From the NCBI RefSeq assembly GCF_905220415.1, contig NC_059562.1, positions 637,501 through 701,500 of the forward strand: a DNA stretch of 64,000 nucleotides. Direction: 5' to 3'. Origin of the DNA: Colias croceus (taxonomy: Eukaryota; Arthropoda; Insecta; Lepidoptera; Pieridae). The position numbers and the translations under genes are program-made. The notes under the pieces are model-generated. The model did no database searches. It saw only the letters and a list, made by a program, of their open reading frames with translations, and was not told the DNA's origin. Of this stretch, positions 1 to 13,300 are shown in pieces (positions within the stretch are counted from its first letter, which is position 1; each line of letters starts with the position of its first letter).

Positions 1-3000
1 CTTCCGCAGTCTTGCTCTCTGTTATGGGAATATGACCGTTATCATCCTGTGTTAGAGCTGCAATTGGTTTGGGTTTGACTGGTGTTATATTGGTATCGCT
101 GAGGTTTGCATCGACCGATACAGTTTCAGTTCATTTAGGTTCATCGTACACTTCTGCTAACAGATTTGGTCCCTATTTTTTGTAGGTATATATCACTTTG
201 AAGTTCATAGTTCTATTCGTGTAGTTTTAAAACGTTTATCAGTTATTTTTACATAGAAAACTGAATAATTGAACAATGCTCTTGTCAATTAAATTACGTT
301 AGGCCTGTATTTTTAAATCAAATTTAAACCAGGTCGGTTCTACCAGGTATGAAAAATATAGCATTTCCCATTAAAAATTCACCTGAATAATCTTATCCAG
401 CAGATATTAACTTACCATGATCTTAATATAAACTCGTGTGTATCTTGCATTACCGCAGCATGCGCCTGCGCCGCTGACTCACCGTGTGTCATACCAACGT
501 CCTGTAACACAAGACGGCCTTCCGCGTGTGCATCATTAATTGCTATTGTTAATATTTGGATTACTTCACTCGTTTATATATCCGTGCGTCAGATAAGCGT
601 GAGTTTGAGTTGAGTAAGGTGTAGGACAGATGCAAACATTTGTTTTTAAGTAGGTTTTGCTTTATGCTCAGGTTTCTCTCCTACAGAGAGTTAAGTAGAT
701 AGTTGGGTTGGTTTTAAATACAATTTTGGGTGTGTTCTTTTAGTCGTTTCATCAATATCACCATAAGAATTAGATTCAAAAACAAGACTGTTTTGTTTGG
801 AAACTAAAAAATGTTGTAAAAACATTTATTGCAAAATTTTAATTTATTCAAACACTATATAACTTGAATAAGAAAATATTATCGTTAATTGTTTTCTGCA
901 TAAAACTACAGTTATTGGCTTGTAATTATTTGTAGTTTAAGTTTTTATACTTTCAAGGCAAACAGTCTAATAAAACAAAAAACGACCGACCTGATTATTT
1001 CTTTATTTTTGGTTAAAATGCCAAAGTGCAATTAGGTCTAAATTTAGTATGTTTGTTTGCTTGCTACACTTTACATGTAAAATAAACAATCGCATATGGT
1101 TCGATACAGTTGTTGTAACCTCGATCGTGGCAGGTAAAGAAATGACATTTCAATTCAACTTATGTAAATATAATAACAACAATCTGACGTTGATACTGAC
1201 CAACGTGTTCAAACAAACAAACAAAATTTATAAAATATGTATATTAAAGGCATGAGGAAAAACTGATGGGTCATCTAGATATGGAAAATTTACCTACGAA
1301 ATTTTACCTATTATTATTATTAAGGTATCTTGAATTTAGGTATCTTTCTAAAGGAATATTCTACTTTCCAACGAATTATAGCTTTTCTAAATATAGCGTC
1401 GTATATAAATGTTTGAAGCGATGGCAAAGGAGAAGGTTGGTGACCCGTCGTTAGGCTTATCTTCATCACCAAATATAAAATTATGCACTTTAGAGGGCTC
1501 CATATTTAAGTAAGTGTGACGTCACATAGTCTCTTGATCACATCTTTTTACATTCACCATTTATCAACTTATAATATTATTCTTGAAAGTTTACACAGCT
1601 CACTTTCAGAATTTTGACGTTTGCAATAAAGCGACATCTTCCTGATCTTAAGTCGCGAGAGTGCAGTCATTAAATTATATTGCATCCTATTCTTGAGTGT
1701 CTATCTTTTAATTCTTAGGAAATAAGTAATAGAAGATTAATTACTAATAATAATATAGTTTTATCAAAGTATGCAATCAGATGAGCGGTAAATGTTCTCA
1801 ATTCTCAGACAACACAAATGTTTTGGACATTTTACATATCGTCAACAAGCTGAACAATTTATTTTAAATGTCTTGTTTAAACTTTTTATAAAAGCAATCG
1901 ATTTAAAAGAAACCTCATTTAATTTTTAATAATAAAAAAAAAATAGTTGTAATACCTTGTATTGAAATAAATGCAATTCTATGAAACTCCTTCCGCAGAC
2001 GTCAGCACTCAGCGCTAATGGCCGGAGTCCCGCCAAACTATTAGCAGTGTTAATTAAACATGTCGCTATGAATTTGTTTGCACGTTCAAAGAAATTGTCA
2101 TTTTATGTATTATTCCGCAAATACAGTTTAGAATTAGAGACTATAATAATTTAACAATAGAGGAAAATTCTCCTTTGAATTAACAATAAATGTATTTTTT
2201 CATTTTTGTGTACGAACCGTTTTATAGCCGTAAATTTATGGCCTATAACGTCTTCGACACAAATTTGATACAGAGTGCTCGAAATAAATCGCTTATTAAA
2301 ATATCGTTTATCTGGATAAGTTTATGACGTATTCTGATGTTTAATGACCGTGAGTAATAAGGTGTGTGTACCTTGTGTAGGTAGAAATAATTATTGTAAC
2401 GTCCTACACTGAAATTTATTACTTTATCACGCAGGTCCGTTAATAAACCCTATAAATAGTACCTAAATTTAAAAATAAACATGTGAGATTTAAACGTTGA
2501 ACTCCATTTTCTGTTTTTCAAATTACATTCGGTATCTATCAATCTTAATTGACACTGCAAATATGAATTAGCGAAGCTCAAGTTAGCTTTGCAGAGAACT
2601 GTCTGTTATTACATATTTACGCTGTATGTATCTGAAACGAACCAATTTACGTAATCAAGAATTTCAGTAAAAAGCGAATGTCTCACGTTGTTAATATCAA
2701 CTAAATCTTGATTCTCTCGTTATTTACTCAAACAAGATTTATGCAGATAACACATTGCACGGCTAGCGTGCAATTCGCTAGAAACTTACGCAAAAAACTT
2801 TTACGTAAACCAATTTATCCTGATTTCATTCAAAAGTATATATCGTATGGGCGCAAGAATTTTCTGTTTTTATTAAAAACAATATTTGTGTATGAGCGGA
2901 GTCGTTTACGCAGCGTTTGATGGCGAACTAATATAAATCTATTTCAGTCACAACAGAAAAAAGCTCTGAATTGTTTATAAGGCAAGTTTTGCGAACGATC

Positions 3001-4198
3001 GATGAGTGCCGACTGCCGGCAGGCGACGCGATAACTTTGTTTGGAAATAGGCTCTGTACGTCAAATATTTATGAAACACAATACATATACCAGCACAATG
3101 TGAACTATTTTTCTATGGTTGCTTTTTGAATTTACTTGGTAACCTTGATTTTGATAATAAAGACCACATTGTGGACGCACTCCACACTCATTTCCCGAAT
3201 TGAATTATGTTTAGCTTTCCGATCTTTGATATGGTGTTACAATATTGAATAATAATGAGTTTTACCAGTATATCAAAATGTTATGTTCGTAATGGTATAC
3301 AATATTTTATGAAGAACGCGCTAAAACGTTGAATAATATGACTCAAAATGACGTATCCAGTGTTGGTAATACAACAAGTGTTCAAATGTACACTGAGAGC
3401 AAAACGGAAGAGTAAATATAAATCAATACTCGTAAAATGCCAATGAATCTTAGATCGATACACACGGGTATAAGATATGTAGTACAACGCGTGTTATAAA
3501 ATTAATGTACACAAACACGGTCGTGTAAAGATGAGTGCATAAATGAAGATATGGTTCATTCAATATTTTACATTTCTATCTTGTTAGTAGCTATCTATAT
3601 TTCACCATAGATACTGCTAATAGCACACACTTTGTATTGTTATAATAATTATTGTCCAAGACGTGTACTGCCGCTAGCCTAAATAATCTACGAAACCTTA
3701 CGCCGTACGCGTCTGCACAAAATTCAGATTGTTTTTACAGTAGTAGATAATGAAAAAATATTTATATAAACGAATCAATCGTTTATTGTTTCAATCCTAC
3801 GAATCAATACTAGATGTACTAGCCCAAGCAAACCAGTACATTTCTGCCCGATCAGTCGCCCACCATCCATTTCTTTTGATGTGCCGACAGCTTTGATGTT
3901 TCATGATGTAGCCTACAATCCAATTTGGATTTTATTGCTCGCACGCTAAAATATACTATGCATGTGTCATTTGTTTTAAAATATCATGATATTTTCTAAC
4001 AGATGATTGATATTATTCGGGAGTCGTATAATTGTTTTGTATACCTTTTACCATCGGACCAATTACTAGGGTTGAACATTTGTATTATAATATCGTTAGT
4101 GTGTAATAGTAGACATTATTCTACAATCTACTTATCATGATAGATTGGTCAGTAATTAAGGAATAAATATCTAAGTCTCCGTTTTTTCTATTTTCTAG
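1..4198. other. Non-coding upstream/intronic DNA
   Basis: AT-rich sequence with no convincing exon on either strand. It ends in a pyrimidine-rich tract and AG that form the acceptor of the first PMCA exon in the window, so at least its right part is PMCA intron. I looked for the PMCA N-terminal exon (about 50 residues before the GLSGS segment) and did not find it, so it should lie further left. Short open frames here have no coding character. Confidence 0.7.
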
Positions 4199-4399
4199 GT
4201 CTTAGCGGTTCGAAAGCCGACATGCAGCACAGGCGGGAGGTGTTCGGTTCCAACCTGATCCCTCCCAAGCCGCCGAAGACGTTCCTCACGCTGGTGTGGG
4301 AGGCGCTGCAGGACGTCACGCTGATCATCCTCGAGGTGGCGGCGGTCGTCTCATTGGGTCTGAGTTTCTACAAGCCGTCCGAAGACGAGAGTGATGTTG
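4199..4399 (+). CDS. PMCA: PMCA exon: pre-TM1 and TM1
   Basis: Starts in phase after a shared G codon and reads GLSGSKADMQHRREVFG, then the conserved NLIPPKPPKTFL and VWEALQDVTLIILEVAAVV, which is the first membrane segment. The donor is GTGAGT at 4400. The internal ATG at 4222 should not be taken as the start, because recognisable PMCA sequence precedes it in frame and an acceptor AG lies directly before the exon. Confidence 0.95.
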
Positions 4400-7300
4400 G
4401 TGAGTGTGGACAACCCTAATGTTGTTACCATATGTTCTTTGAGTTGTTTCTTTATGTTCTTTGAGAAACTAACAAGCATAGGGTTGCCTCATGCATAGAA
4501 ATACATGTTTGTTTCAAATAGTTATTGCATCCTACGATAATCTTTAGAAAAAAAAGCAAAAGTATAATATGATTACTAGATACGGTTATTAATTAAACCT
4601 GATAGGGTAATTATCAGTTTAAACTTAATAGTTAAAGTTCAATTAATTTCAGATCAAAAGGTAACAATACAAATAATTATGTATCAGTAAGCTCAAATTT
4701 TTAATGGCCATGAGGGCATAAACTAATATCAAACCAATATGGAGTATTCGTACAACACGAAACTCATTACAAGCGAGCTTTTCATGAACGATTTCATTTC
4801 AATGAATTGAATTTCCGATACATCCAATTATATTATCATTTTGGCTTCTGGATTTGAAGCTGTTACTATTGTTACAAGAAATGTTGATAAACTTGATACA
4901 GAAATTGAAAATAGTAGCTTAGATGTTGTAATTGTAACTGAATATGATAAAGCAATAATATAAACGATAAATGTAATTTATGAAAATAGTAAAGTGGAAA
5001 TTAAACTTGAATCGAGGAATTATAACTTCTATTCTGGTTATTTACTAGGTACTGTTAATTAATTATTATCAAGTTGAACATAGGCCTTTTCATTGAAAAC
5101 TTTACAAATCAATAATACCTGAACAAGCCCTAAATTGTTATTTAAAATAAGACAATGTTACCAATTATGTATCTCTAGCACTGTACATAACAAATTAATA
5201 ATATATGTGTTCTCTTTTATGTCTATGGAATCATTAGACAGTATTGGTAAGATGTCAACGTGAATTGGTTTCTATCCTGCACCACCCCAATCCCTAACAG
5301 TATATTTAGCATGGGAGTTATTAAATGAACTCATTAATTATTTATTTTTCATTATCATTCCTTTGAATAAAATGAATGTCTTTTTATTTTACCGTTTCTA
5401 ATCTTAGCTTGTTGAACTACAAACTCTTAAAAATTATTTTTGAGCTCTCTCGGTTACATTGTTTTTTCACACTTCAAATAAAACTTTAGAATGGCGTTCG
5501 CGGAAATTTTCTTTTTGTATTTCAGTCGGTTTAATTTTTAATTCACCAAGTTGTTGTCTTGTTTATGAAGTACTTGTAAGTTCTTTTAAGATTTCTTTGT
5601 TTTTACTATGATTTAAATCGATTTTTTCAAACCAAGAGTTGATTTAAAAACTCCCCTGCTCAGAATACACTGTTTAAATGTTAGTGCTTATACTTATAGT
5701 TTCTTGTCTCTTGTGTGGTGTGTGGGTGGTAGATGCTAGGGTTCGATACACTTATAATGGCATTCATTTATATATCTCTTAGTATTGTTATGTTTCTTCA
5801 TTCTTACTTTGTTTTAAGTTTAGTTTTGTTAGAGATGGGGATATATTTTGAACGCCATCTTAAGACGAACTGTACAGCACGTAGTTAAAGAAGCGGTATT
5901 TAATTTAAGACATTTTGGTCTTTTAGTTCTTTTATTCTGATGTTTCTCATAATATTTATGGGCAACATAATTATTTCACAATTCATATTTCCGATTTTTT
6001 CTGTTACAAAATTAAATATCGCGAATCTTTAACTTTCATGCAAATGAATTATTAAATTTGTTTCCTCTAGATTATTTAAAACTATAGTTTCGTTCATGAA
6101 ACTACTTACTTTAATCTTATTGTTTCCAATTTAATTATAGGGCTTACACGAAACTTAGTTTCTATTTACTAAACGTTACCGTATAATTTATGATTGTATC
6201 TTACTCTTTAGGTATTTTACCGCATTTCAGTTTTATTATACCTCTACGAATATGTATGTTAAAACTTTAATATCAAAGCCTTTTCACTTCTATTTGTCCA
6301 TTTATGTGTATCGCTTACCTTCCTCTTTCTTAAAAATCTTGACAATTACTATAGAGAACACCTTTTCCCCTTTCTCTTTTCCTGCATTATAAATCTATCC
6401 CATATTGCTCTTTAATAATTTTATAAATTGTACGCGCATAGATGTCACATTTTCCGTTAAATATTATTACATTCTTAGTACTTAACATTTCGCATTTCCG
6501 AGAATGTTATTCATGAAATATAAATACTGAAGCAGACATCTGCTGGTGACGACATTACGTTGTAAAGTATTCGAAACTCGAGGTTTAATAACTTTGAATA
6601 AATCACGATTCTTACCCGTTAATTCTTAGCCCATGTAACTTGGCTAATATAACTCTTGCTTATTTCTATTCAATCTTTTTTTAAATCTACTAACGTAATA
6701 TTCGGCTGTTAGAACAGATGAGTTCATGCCAAATCATATCAAGATCTATTCAGTACTTTTGGAAAAATACTTAAACGAACAAAAATTACTTAGTTTTCAA
6801 TCGAGAATTTGAACAAAAACCTCTACTACCGTCGACGTCCCTTATACTACTTGAAGAAATATCTTATTTCTTGTAATTATTCATTTTAATATTGTTGTTT
6901 TTATTTATTTATTTATTTATCGCATGGCTAGTTCTGATAAATCAGCTGATGGTCTGGTTACGCCTGCGGTCAGCGGGTACGACCAATGATCCGATTGCAA
7001 CCCACGGACAGTTTAAATATTCGCTTATCTGTATCGTGATTTGCGTTGAAGATATTTTTGGATATCTGTGTGGTACAAATATGATATTTAAAATACGCCA
7101 AGATAGGCTAAAAGTAAAATCTCTCCATCAATATTGTATCTTCTCCAAAATTTTTTATCCTTATGTTTTGGCTCTTTTAACACAGTATTTTTGCCCCAGT
7201 TTAATCCCCAGAAAGCATAAATATTTTCCCCCAACATGCCTGTAATTAAATGAAGCGCAGTTGTAATAAGGGCGAGAGTACAGAAGCCCTCTGGTAATAA

Positions 7301-10300
7301 AGTGGTGTAACTGCACCCTGAGCCTCGGGCACATGTGCCGTCTTATAAGACAGGAATAAGGCATTTGCAACTTTATATATTGTTTCCACAGTGGCAGAGT
7401 GGTTAGAGACAGGTCTTTAGAGATGGTTCGGGTTCGACCACCACCTCATTAAAATAATTTGTGACATATTTAGAGTTTCTATTCATAGGGACGTTTATGT
7501 TCATTGTTCAACTGCCGATAAATTTATTAAAATTCTAGGATTGTTGATTTATTTAATATATATTTAATATATAAATAAAGTTTGTAAACAGTCGCCTCCG
7601 TATGTAGGTAATATTCTCAGAATTAAACTTTATATTTCTCACAAAGTAGAATGGTTTTCTGCTTGATTAGCGCGCTTATCAGAGCGCATTATAAAGATTT
7701 CCCAGAGGGCTAATTTGATTCCGAATCCTAATAACACACGGATAATTTTGAGGCCTTCGTTATAATCTCATAATAATCTAAATTAGTATATCTCCTGCGA
7801 TTTCCTGTTTAATTGCGGGTAGATTAACATTTCCATGTGCTATCTAGAATCTTCAGAGGGTCTAGATTTTAAAAACTAGCTATTTATGTATCTTTATATG
7901 TTGTATCTTTGTATGTTGAAAAATAATATGTCGATGTTGATGTAGTTTTCACTGTATATCAAGTTGAAGCTTTTTTGATGTTTTGGACGAAAATTACAGC
8001 TTATGAAATGAATACCTAAACCTACATAAATCTGATCGATACGTTCGAAAAGTAAATTGAAATTTGTAAAGTACCCTTATAATTCCTTACACATTATAAA
8101 TACACTGAATGCCAAAGTCAAAAACGTGTTATTTGTAATCGTAAATTACGTCCGCCCCACACGACGCGGGATCACGCGAAGGGAAGGTTTTACCAAATAT
8201 TAAATTGTGACCTTCTCTGTTAATTAAGGGCCTTGATACTGTCCCTATGTTGTGGACATTTTATATGTTTGCTTTTAGTTATTTATTAAGCATTATTGTT
8301 CTTGCTTCTATTGTTGGTAAAATCTTAAATATGTATGTTGAATGTTTGTGAAGACGATTAAAATAAACACAGCCTTAAAATATTTTATCTTAATTTTTCG
8401 CACTATTTTTATCTGTTTTCTCTAATACCTTTATATGAAACTATACTGTATAGTATTAGTTTATTTTTAATGTTATTTATTTAGTTATAGACTGAAATAA
8501 AACGTTTTTTTAATCAATTTTTGATGATCATTTTATTTCGGTAAATTATCGGTGTCTTAGCTTGTATTAAATGTGTTTTAAAAATAGCTTTTATTGAGTA
8601 TTACTGCACTGTGTGGCCGCACCATATATGTGGCATATATCACAGAGCACTAGAGTATATAGACTAGAACATGTGTGTTTGTGTCTAGATTACTAGTAAC
8701 GAGTGACTAAACTACGATTAATTGCAGGGCACATTGATGAAGAGGAAGGCCATTACCAGTGGATCGAGGGTCTAGCCATCTTAATATCTGTTATAGTTGT
8801 CGTCATAGTTACAGCCTTTAATGATTACACGAAAGAACGACAGTTTAGGTAAGTCATTGTTTGTATCATTTTTCTAATTGTTCAAGTTAAATACCCCCTA
8901 AGTTTTATCCCTTGATGTGGAAAATTCGACACCATAAATGCTTTAACTCATTTAGTTATTATTAGTCTCTGATAATAGTTAGGTTTCTATCTACTTTCAC
9001 AAATTATACCTTATTACTTTTTAGCTAATATCATGTTTTTAATTTGCCTAATCACTTCTTATAAAAGTATACGATAATGTTTGGATCGGATCCCGGTCAT
9101 TGCACGGTATAGCGTAAATCGGCATTTAACCCATTGAGCCCCGAGCGGCCTGATCGGTCCACGACACAATAGATTTTCTATTGTGTCTGTGATTCCGGGG
9201 CCTGAGTTATTAAACATGACTTAGTATTGAGACGTGCGGTGGACGCGTTGCAGAGGTCTGCAGTCGCGGATAGAGGGCGAGCACAAGTTCGCGGTGATCC
9301 GCGGCGGCGAGGTGAAGCAGGTCCCCATCAGCGACATCGTCGTCGGTGACATCTGCCAGATCAAGTACGGCGACCTGCTGCCCGCCGACGGCGTGCTGCT
9401 GCAGAGCAACGACCTCAAGGTGCGTACACATACACGCACACAGACATACACACACACAGTACGCTACATATACCTCAACCCGCGCTACACACACTCGATA
9501 CATGCACAGCCCACACTACACGCACCCGCACCTTCGGTACGTGTACACTCCGCACTACACGCACAAACTTACACATTCGGTTCATGTGCACTCCGCACTA
9601 CACGCACATACACATTCGGTACATGTGCACTCCGCGCTACACGCACATACACATTCGGTACATGTGCACTCCGCGCTACACGCACATACACATTCGGTAC
9701 ATGTGCACTCCGCACTACACGCACATACACATTCGGTACATGTGCACTCCGCACTACACGCACATACACATTCGGTACATGTGCACTCCGCACTACACGC
9801 ACATACACATTCGGTACATGTGCACTCCGCGCTACACGCACATACACATTCGGTACATGTGCACTCCGCGCTACACGCACATACACATTCGGTACATGTG
9901 CACTCCGCACTACACGCACATACACATTCGGTACATGTGCACTCCGCACTACACGCACATACACATTCGGTACATGTGCACTCCGCACTACACGCACATA
10001 CACATTCGGTTCATGTGTATCACGCGCTATCGTACACACGCGCTACACGCACATTTATTTACGCACACTCTCGATACGTATACACTTTCGCGCTACAAAC
10101 ACACCCGCAATGCGTGTATATACTCTCGTTACAGGTGCATGTATATATAGTTACACATGTAGAATTTTTTACTAGTACTCCTGGAAATTCGCGCTTACAC
10201 CCGCCATAAATCCTATACCAAATACAATTGCTCCGTAAATAGTAAATACACCTTCGTGCGTGTTGCACGAATAAAGCATTACAATTTATACACCCTTAAC

Positions 10301-13300
10301 TATAATAATAAACTTGCACATACATTTAAAGTTTATAAGTCAGTGGAAAAGCCAACAGTCGATACAAACAACCTGTAGTCAATATGACGAACGTGTCTCC
10401 GTGGCTTATCTCTGCGAACAAACATTGTGACCTCAATTTACCTATATTTTTTTATTAATAGCTTATTTTACTACGTATAGTTAAATTAGTAACCCGTTTT
10501 TATAAAGTCACCTCTACAAGTCTAAAAAGAACAAAATTGTTATTGAGAAAATAAATGCATTAATATTGTGGATCCAATGATTTCGTTTTATAAATCGTAA
10601 GTATTAATTTCGTTTTAGCACAAAAACGAAATTAATAGGTATTTTTACAGTTCCGTGATACGAGAATACAAAAAATGTTAATTACTGCTTCTTCTAATAA
10701 TTATTCGTTTTAATTCTGTATTCATCAGAATGTTAGTTTTAACTATTTTAAACTTTATTTTACACTAGCTGCTCCGCGCGGTTTCACCCCCGTGGCTCCA
10801 CTCCTGTTGGTCGTAGCGTGATGATATTATATACCCTATAGCCTTCCTCGATAAATGGGCTATTTAACACCGAAATAATTTTTCAAATCGGACCTGCAGT
10901 TCCCGAGATTAGCGCGTTCAAACAAACAAACAAACTCTTCAGCTTTATAATATTAGTATAGATAATAAAACTAGCTAAAACAGTTTCGTATAAATATAAT
11001 GTATTATTTTTGCATAAATATATAAATTGAAACTTTGTTTACAAAGTTCATAATTTCATATACATTTACGCTTATATGAATTCTTCAGGATTTAGCTTCA
11101 CTCCTGCATAATAAATTCACAATATTTGAAAATACAAAATCTAATACTACGATAAATAACGATCCACATATTTATCTACAGTTAACAATAAAATCAACAA
11201 ATTATCAACAATGACGCACGACGCGTCTTTAGATTGAAGATATATTTGATAAGAAGAAAATGATTATGTGATAACGGTATGCAGTATTTTTATCATTTTA
11301 TCAAAGGCACTAATTGTGCCGTGAGATATGGAGTTATGTAACGAAAGGATGTCATTTTCAATTGTGTTTCGTAATCAAGCTGCCTACAGTTTCAAATGAA
11401 ATGAATATTATACACAGTAAAAAATCATGCACACACACACACACAAACACCTTAAATATACATATATAAAATGTATATGTAAATAATATATATACCGATT
11501 TTAATTGAATGGCATATTATATTTTAAAGAAGGTATGCCTTCTTACAATCTTCGTAAGTCTGTTTCCTCTAGCTTCAATCTTTACTTCGAAACAGATGAA
11601 CCAGAAACTATAATAATACTTCCTGTAGCAACTAATGATATAGTTTTGTAAAGAGTTAATTCGCCCTTATAAAATTCTAATCACTCAATGTTCTCTCATG
11701 TTCTCATGTCTCGAATGTTCTTGTTGTGGTAATTAAATTAAAACACCAAGCAAACCCGCATAACCCAACGTGTATACATTCCAGATCGACGAGTCATCGT
11801 TAACGGGCGAATCGGACCATGTGAAGAAGGGAGAATCGTTTGATCCCATGGTGCTATCCGGTACTCACGTTATGGAAGGTAATTATTTTGAAAAATACCC
11901 TCATTTGTGGGGAAAAACGTGGAAAAAGTGGGTAGATGTATAAGTCAAATGTTGTATAGATATTTTATAATGTATCCTCGTTTGTGAGGGAAAAAGTGGG
12001 TATTTGTAAAAGTACAGAATGCGACTTTTACAGTTCTACTACAATTTGACTTTCAGTATACAATACAGTTTTTATGGTAACGAAATAAATACCTAGTCGT
12101 TTATTTATATCTTGAAAATGTTTCTAACGTATCGACTACTATTTGATTTGTTACAATATTTGTATATTCCACAAGAAATATAGAAAAAATCTTGAATATG
12201 CAATTAGAACTATTACATATACATATTCATGACAGTCATGAGCTCCTAACAAACGAACACACACACATTCCAGGCTCAGGCAAGATGCTAGTAACCGCTG
12301 TGGGGGTGAACTCCCAGGCCGGCATCATCTTCACCCTGCTCGGGGCGGCCGTGGACAAGCAGGAGAAGGAGATCAAGCAGATGAAGAAAGGTCAGTCTCA
12401 TCACCGATGTGTATAGTATGGCACTTAGAGGGTGCTCCTTTTGCTTTGGTACCTGTATACATACAGGGTGTAAAAAATTTGTTTAAACGAAAAAAATGCT
12501 GTTATTTTGGAAAAATTGAGTATTAAATCAATTAATGTGAACAAAAAATTAAAAAAAAAAGTGAAAAAATTTAAATTTTTTGTTACCAAAGCAAAAGGAA
12601 TATCCAGTTATAGAAGGAATCTTGCATTGAAATAGTTAGCAAAAATATATTAATAACTATGCCCGCGTGAAACGATTCGGATAACTTCGAAACGCGGTGG
12701 GCATAGCTAGGTTATGCTTAATTAGTTTCTTAGTGGACTCTGGCGGGTGATATTTTTTGTAATAATGAAAATTTAAACATATTATGTACAAGGTTATATA
12801 GTCAGTAATAAACATTGCTTTATGGATTCATTTAAATAGTGCAATTTTTGTAACACAATAGAAGTCATATATGACTCATAAATTTTTAATTAAATTATAC
12901 AAAGTCAATACTAAATTAATAAGCGAATTAACGAAATATCACCTATCAAGTCGAACTCATAGCGACTCGAGTGTAGTTGCATTTGTAGCGACACGTCTGG
13001 GCCATCCATAAGTGTAGGGTTGCCAAAAAGTATAAAAAATAACTCACATTTTAGGTATTCAATTGGAAACCTAGATTGTAGAATAATAGGAAATCGTGAC
13101 GTATCAGTATTATACCATATATATTTTTTTATCTTTTGCTATTTCATTACTATTACAACTTATTACTTTCAAGTTAATGTTATAGTTTGAATTTACTTCT
13201 AGTTATTTTTTCTTGAAACTTACAAGATACATAATATATTTTTTATTTCAATTGATAAATTAAGAAAATGATTGGCAACCCTACCCGCCGACGCACTCCC

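Noticed and set aside
7391..7445. tRNA gene
   Set aside because: Has A-box-like TGGCAGAGTGG and B-box-like GGTTCGACC, but is too short with no full cloverleaf. More likely a decayed tRNA-derived SINE.
9234..10209. Long open frames (up to 313 codons) on both strands over the 39-bp array
   Set aside because: Product of a stop-free 13-codon repeat period. Only 9254-9419 is a real exon, ending at a good donor.
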